The position numbers and the translations under genes were made by a program. The notes under the pieces were generated by a model that had not been told where the DNA came from, did not search any database, and worked only from the letters and a program-made list of their open reading frames with translations. From Chitinophagaceae bacterium (GTDB lineage: Bacteria > Bacteroidota > Bacteroidia > Chitinophagales > Chitinophagaceae), in assembly GCA_947472635.1 (NCBI GenBank), contig CANJDY010000077.1:1-9912 (forward strand): a stretch of 9,912 nucleotides of DNA. Reading direction: 5' to 3'. This document shows, in pieces, positions 6,642-9,912 of the stretch (within the stretch, counting starts at the first letter, position 1; each line of letters opens with the position of its first letter).

Positions 6642-8672
6642 ATGAGTAGAAATAAGAAAATATTAATATACGTGCTGCTACTTTTTCTTTCAGGAGCAGA
6701 CAGCTTTGCACAGACCACCTGCGCTGCATTAGGACAAAATCCTGCAACTGCATTTCCTGTTTGTGGAACTGATACTTTCAAAATGGCATCTGTACCTATC
6801 TGCGGCGATAGACTGGTGCCTGGTCCCTGCACGGCATCCCTAGTAACTGATAAAAATCCATATTGGTATAAATTCACTTGCTTTTCTGCAGGAACTTTAG
6901 GATTTTTAATCAAGCCAAACACCATTTCCGATGACTACGACTGGCAACTCTTTGATGTCACCAACCGCAATCCGGCAGATGTTTTTACAGATGCAAGTCT
7001 TTTTGTATCCTGTAACTGGTCTGGTGAACCAGGCAATACAGGCGCATCTGCAGCCGGTACGTTGAGTACAGTGTGCGGATCTACTAATACCGGACCTCCA
7101 CTGCCCCTTTTTAGCACTATGCCGTCCTTAGTTGTAGGGCATAATTACCTTTTACTAATCAGTCATTTCAGCAATTCGCAAAGTGGATATTCACTTTCTT
7201 TTGGTGGTGGAAGCGCCAATATTACTGACCCAGTAATTCCCAACTTACTTAAAGCTAGAGCAGCCTGTGATGGTAGCAGTGTGTCAGTAAAACTGAATAA
7301 GAAAATGAAATGTAGCAGCCTGGCTGCTAATGGATCTGATTTCAGTATCTCCCCTGCCATTGCTCCCATTGTAAGTGCGGTAGGAGTTGGATGCAGTACA
7401 GGATTTGATATGGACTCAGTAGTCCTTATACTTGGAGGAATCGTTCCCCCAGGGAATTACACCATCCGCATTGAAACAGGTACTGATGGAAATAATTTAT
7501 TGGACAATTGTGATCGCGGATTTCCTGTCGGACAATCACTGCCGGTAACTGTATTTCCTTTAACTCCCACCCCTATGGACAGCCTATCAAAAATTGGTTG
7601 TGCTCCTGGATCGTTAGAACTGGTTTTTAAAGACCCTATGTTTTGTAATTCCATCGCAGCGGATGGCAGCGATTTTGTAATCACGGGAACCTATCCTGTA
7701 TCTATAGCGAGCGCCGCAGGCATTTGCGCAGCAAATGGCCTAACCCAATTTATCAAGGTCAACTTATCGGCACCCATTCAAAAATCGGGCAACTTTCAAA
7801 TTACACTAAAAAATGGTACAGATGGCAATACGGTTATTAATGAATGTGGCATGCCAACTACTGCGGGAGCGATGCTACCATTTTTTGCAAAAGATACGGT
7901 TTCCGCTGACTTCAATTCTTCCATACGACCTGGCTGCTTGACTGATACAATAGTTTATCTGCACAATGCAAATAATGGCGTAAATAGTTGGAAATGGAGT
8001 TTTGATAATAATATCTCTAGTATTTTAAAAGGCACTTCTGTAATCTGGACCACCTACGGACAAAAGCGTGCAACCCTTATTGTTACAAATGGGACCTGTA
8101 ATGACACCTCCTCTACCATCATCACACTAACCAGTAACCAAGTAACTGCAGCCTTTGAATCAACAGCGGTTGTTTGCCCTGGTGATCCTGCCGTTTTCAC
8201 AGACAAAAGTACGGGACCTGTATCAAGTTGGGAATGGGACTTTGGCAACGGTAACACCAGCTCGCTGAATTCACCGCCAGTTCAATCATACCCCTCTTCT
8301 AATTCAATTAAAAATATTCCGGTCCAACTCATTGTGAAAAATATTGCCGGTTGTCCAGATACCATCTCCCACACCATTCAGGTAATGGGCAACTGTTATA
8401 TCGCTGTCCCAAAAGGATTTTCACCCAACAACGATGGATTAAATGATTTTCTATACCCAACCAATGCCTATAAAGCAAAGGACCTGCTGTTTAGAATTTT
8501 TAACCGCTTTGGACAATTAATTTTTGAAACCCAAAACTGGAATAATAAATGGGACGGAACTTATAAGGGCAATCCTCAAGATCCAGGAACATTTGTTTGG
8601 GTATTGCAGTATACAAATATTGATACCGGTAAACGCTTTGAGTTGAAAGGGAGTACTGTTTTAATTCGATGA
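6642..8672 (+). CDS. Secreted PKD-repeat protein with type B (CHU_C) T9SS sorting domain
   Basis: This 676-residue protein is an exported, probably surface-bound cargo of the type IX secretion system. Residues 1-23 are a signal peptide, with cleavage expected after SFA. Residues 27-190 form a cysteine-rich beta domain with a WYKFTCFSAG segment of the kind often found at the front of gliding-associated proteins. Residues about 205-304 and 315-416 are two tandem Ig-like repeats with matching cysteines (209/224/251/290 and 320/335/362/402). Two PKD-like domains follow: 421-497 (SWKWSFD) and 501-583 (SSWEWDFG). Residues 587-676 are the CHU_C domain, with GFSPNNDGLND, FRIFNRFGQLIFE, WDGTYKG and a C-terminal strand ending in VLIR. 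That domain is cleaved after outer-membrane passage in studied cases. No catalytic motif is visible, so adhesion or a structural role is only inferred. It lies 153 bases after mutS, is functionally unrelated, and has no Shine-Dalgarno at its ATG. Confidence 0.9.
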   Translation: MSRNKKILIYVLLLFLSGADSFAQTTCAALGQNPATAFPVCGTDTFKMASVPICGDRLVPGPCTASLVTDKNPYWYKFTCFSAGTLGFLIKPNTISDDYDWQLFDVTNRNPADVFTDASLFVSCNWSGEPGNTGASAAGTLSTVCGSTNTGPPLPLFSTMPSLVVGHNYLLLISHFSNSQSGYSLSFGGGSANITDPVIPNLLKARAACDGSSVSVKLNKKMKCSSLAANGSDFSISPAIAPIVSAVGVGCSTGFDMDSVVLILGGIVPPGNYTIRIETGTDGNNLLDNCDRGFPVGQSLPVTVFPLTPTPMDSLSKIGCAPGSLELVFKDPMFCNSIAADGSDFVITGTYPVSIASAAGICAANGLTQFIKVNLSAPIQKSGNFQITLKNGTDGNTVINECGMPTTAGAMLPFFAKDTVSADFNSSIRPGCLTDTIVYLHNANNGVNSWKWSFDNNISSILKGTSVIWTTYGQKRATLIVTNGTCNDTSSTIITLTSNQVTAAFESTAVVCPGDPAVFTDKSTGPVSSWEWDFGNGNTSSLNSPPVQSYPSSNSIKNIPVQLIVKNIAGCPDTISHTIQVMGNCYIAVPKGFSPNNDGLNDFLYPTNAYKAKDLLFRIFNRFGQLIFETQNWNNKWDGTYKGNPQDPGTFVWVLQYTNIDTGKRFELKGSTVLIR

Positions 8673-8720
8673 TAATTTTAAACGAAAATATTTTTTTAGT
8701 ATAGCCGCATTTCAAAACTG

Positions 8721-8746
8721 TAGCATTGAAAAGCTATTGTTTCTTT
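8721..8746 (+). terminator. Weak candidate terminator between the convergent genes
   Basis: TAGC (8721-8724) and GCTA (8733-8736) could form a short stem with an eight-base loop, followed by the T-rich run at 8737-8746. It sits 48 bases after the T9SS cargo gene and just before the end of the converging desulfurase gene, where a terminator is expected. A competing stem (ATAGC at 8701-8705 with GCTAT at 8733-8737) is also possible. Four base pairs make a very weak hairpin. Confidence 0.2.
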
Positions 8747-8747
8747 A

Positions 8748-9875
8748 TTAAATTAATACCTTCAATTTCTCTACTACCGAATCGATTTCTGCCTTGGTAT
8801 TGTGTTTGCTAAAGCTAAACCGAACTGCAATCCGATTGGGATCATTGTGAATGGCCCGAATAACATGACTTCCTTGATCGGCACCCGAAGTACAAGCACT
8901 TCCGCCACTGGCACAGATATTATTGATATCCAAATTAAAAAGCAACATTTCAGATTTTTCAGTTGCTGGAAAACCTACGTTCAAAACAGTATAAAGACTA
9001 TTTCCCAACACATCTCCATTAAAACTAATTCCAGGAATATTTTTTGTAAGCGCTTCGTACATGTACCATTTTAAAGAACTGATGAATACACGATCGGCTT
9101 CTAAGTCCGAAGTAGCAATTTCCAAAGCTTTAGCAAGCCCTACAATTCCAGCGATATTTTCAGTGCCAGCCCGCATATTCCTTTCCTGCCCACCACCGTA
9201 TATAAATGGCTGGATACGTATATTTTCATTGATGTATAAAATACCCGTCCCCTTTGGACCATGAAATTTATGTGCTGCCCCAGTTATAAAATGTATCGGC
9301 GTGTTTCGTAAATCAAGGGGAAAATGCCCTACCGTTTGTACGGTATCACTGTGAAAAATAGCATTGTGTAATTTGCATAAATTTCCCACGGCATGGATAT
9401 CCAGCATATTGCCAATTTCATTATTAGCATGCATAAGGGTTACCAACGTTTTGACTGAAGAAGCAGCTAGTAATTTTTCAAGATCATCCAGATCGATATG
9501 TCCATCGGGCAATAGTTTTACATAACTCACCGTTGCCTTTTCAGCATTTTTTAAATATTGTACTGTATGGGATACAGCATGATGTTCTATTTCAGAAGTA
9601 ATGATATGCTCACATCCTAAATCCCTCACTGCTGAAAAAATTGCGGTATTGCTGCTTTCTGTTCCGCCACTAGTAAAAAATATTTCTGCAGGATGTGCAT
9701 TTAAAATTTTGGCCACCGTTTTTCTTGCCTGCTCGATAGCCATCCTTGTTTCGCGGCCATAGGAATATATAGAAGAAGGATTACCAAATTTTTCTGTCAA
9801 AAAAGGCATCATTGCTTCAAGTACTACCGGATCAAGTGAAGTGGTAGCGGCATTATCAAAGTAAATTCTATTCAT
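8748..9875 (-). CDS. Cysteine desulfurase, class V aminotransferase fold (NifS/IscS type)
   Basis: The 375-residue product uses pyridoxal phosphate to take sulfur from cysteine, leaving alanine and an enzyme persulfide that feeds Fe-S clusters or thiolated tRNA. The N-terminus YFDNAATT (5-12) is typical. His99 in EIEHHAV corresponds to the cofactor-stacking histidine, and MHANNEIGN (148-156) is the cofactor-binding segment. Lys203 in AAHKFHGPKG forms the Schiff base. Cys328 in GGSACTSG, on a long loop, is the persulfide site and indicates a group I (NifS/IscS) enzyme rather than SufS. The serine normally two residues before the active-site histidine is Ala200 here. The frame opens at TTG 9890, but I choose the ATG at 9875, which has AAGGA five bases upstream and matches the family N-terminus. 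There is no iscU, iscR or suf gene beside it, so its specific pathway is open. Its 3' end converges on the T9SS cargo gene with 75 bases between. Confidence 0.95.
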   Translation of the reverse strand: MNRIYFDNAATTSLDPVVLEAMMPFLTEKFGNPSSIYSYGRETRMAIEQARKTVAKILNAHPAEIFFTSGGTESSNTAIFSAVRDLGCEHIITSEIEHHAVSHTVQYLKNAEKATVSYVKLLPDGHIDLDDLEKLLAASSVKTLVTLMHANNEIGNMLDIHAVGNLCKLHNAIFHSDTVQTVGHFPLDLRNTPIHFITGAAHKFHGPKGTGILYINENIRIQPFIYGGGQERNMRAGTENIAGIVGLAKALEIATSDLEADRVFISSLKWYMYEALTKNIPGISFNGDVLGNSLYTVLNVGFPATEKSEMLLFNLDINNICASGGSACTSGADQGSHVIRAIHNDPNRIAVRFSFSKHNTKAEIDSVVEKLKVLI

Positions 9876-9912
9876 ATTTTCCTTCACCAATTGGATATTT
9901 TAGTACTTCTAT

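Noticed and set aside
1..9912. Mobile element, phage, defence or other undescribed multi-gene system
   Set aside because: Every gene except the two exported proteins belongs to a familiar housekeeping family. No transposase, integrase, toxin-antitoxin pair, terminal repeat or CRISPR-like repeat was seen on either strand.

Overview
The window looks like ordinary chromosome from a Bacteroidetes bacterium, most likely of the Chitinophagaceae/Cytophaga-like kind. Three things point there. A secreted protein ends in a type B (CHU_C, gliding-motility-associated) type IX secretion sorting domain. Shine-Dalgarno sequences are mostly absent or weak. Matches to the Bacteroidetes -7 promoter element TAnnTTTG lie upstream of at least two genes. 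The genus is inference from protein style, not from a marker gene.

Layout: positions 1-3662 hold five minus-strand genes. Read in the direction of transcription they are a SpoU/TrmH-type RNA 2'-O-methyltransferase (3662-3123), a UbiA-family prenyltransferase (2964-2062), the YqgF/RuvX nuclease-fold protein (1991-1578), peptide deformylase (1410-832), and a secreted protein of unknown function (714 to the window edge, cut off). A 213-base divergent intergenic region separates them from mutS (3876-6488, plus). Next comes a 676-residue T9SS cargo protein (6642-8672, plus). A class V cysteine desulfurase (9875-8748, minus) converges on that gene.

Functionally this is a housekeeping neighbourhood: RNA modification, quinone-type prenylation, rRNA maturation, N-terminal protein processing, mismatch repair and sulfur mobilisation, with two exported proteins of unknown role. 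The genes do not form one pathway. Spacings of 70-167 bases between the minus-strand genes fit loose co-transcription at best; ubiA-ruvX (70 bases) is the closest pair.

I saw no tRNA, rRNA, CRISPR array, insertion sequence, integrase, phage gene or attachment site, and no gene-free stretch over about 215 bases. I found no convincing undescribed system. The most distinctive items are the tandem four-cysteine repeats in the T9SS cargo, the uncharacterised secreted protein at the left edge, and a perfect -7 element abutting the ruvX start.
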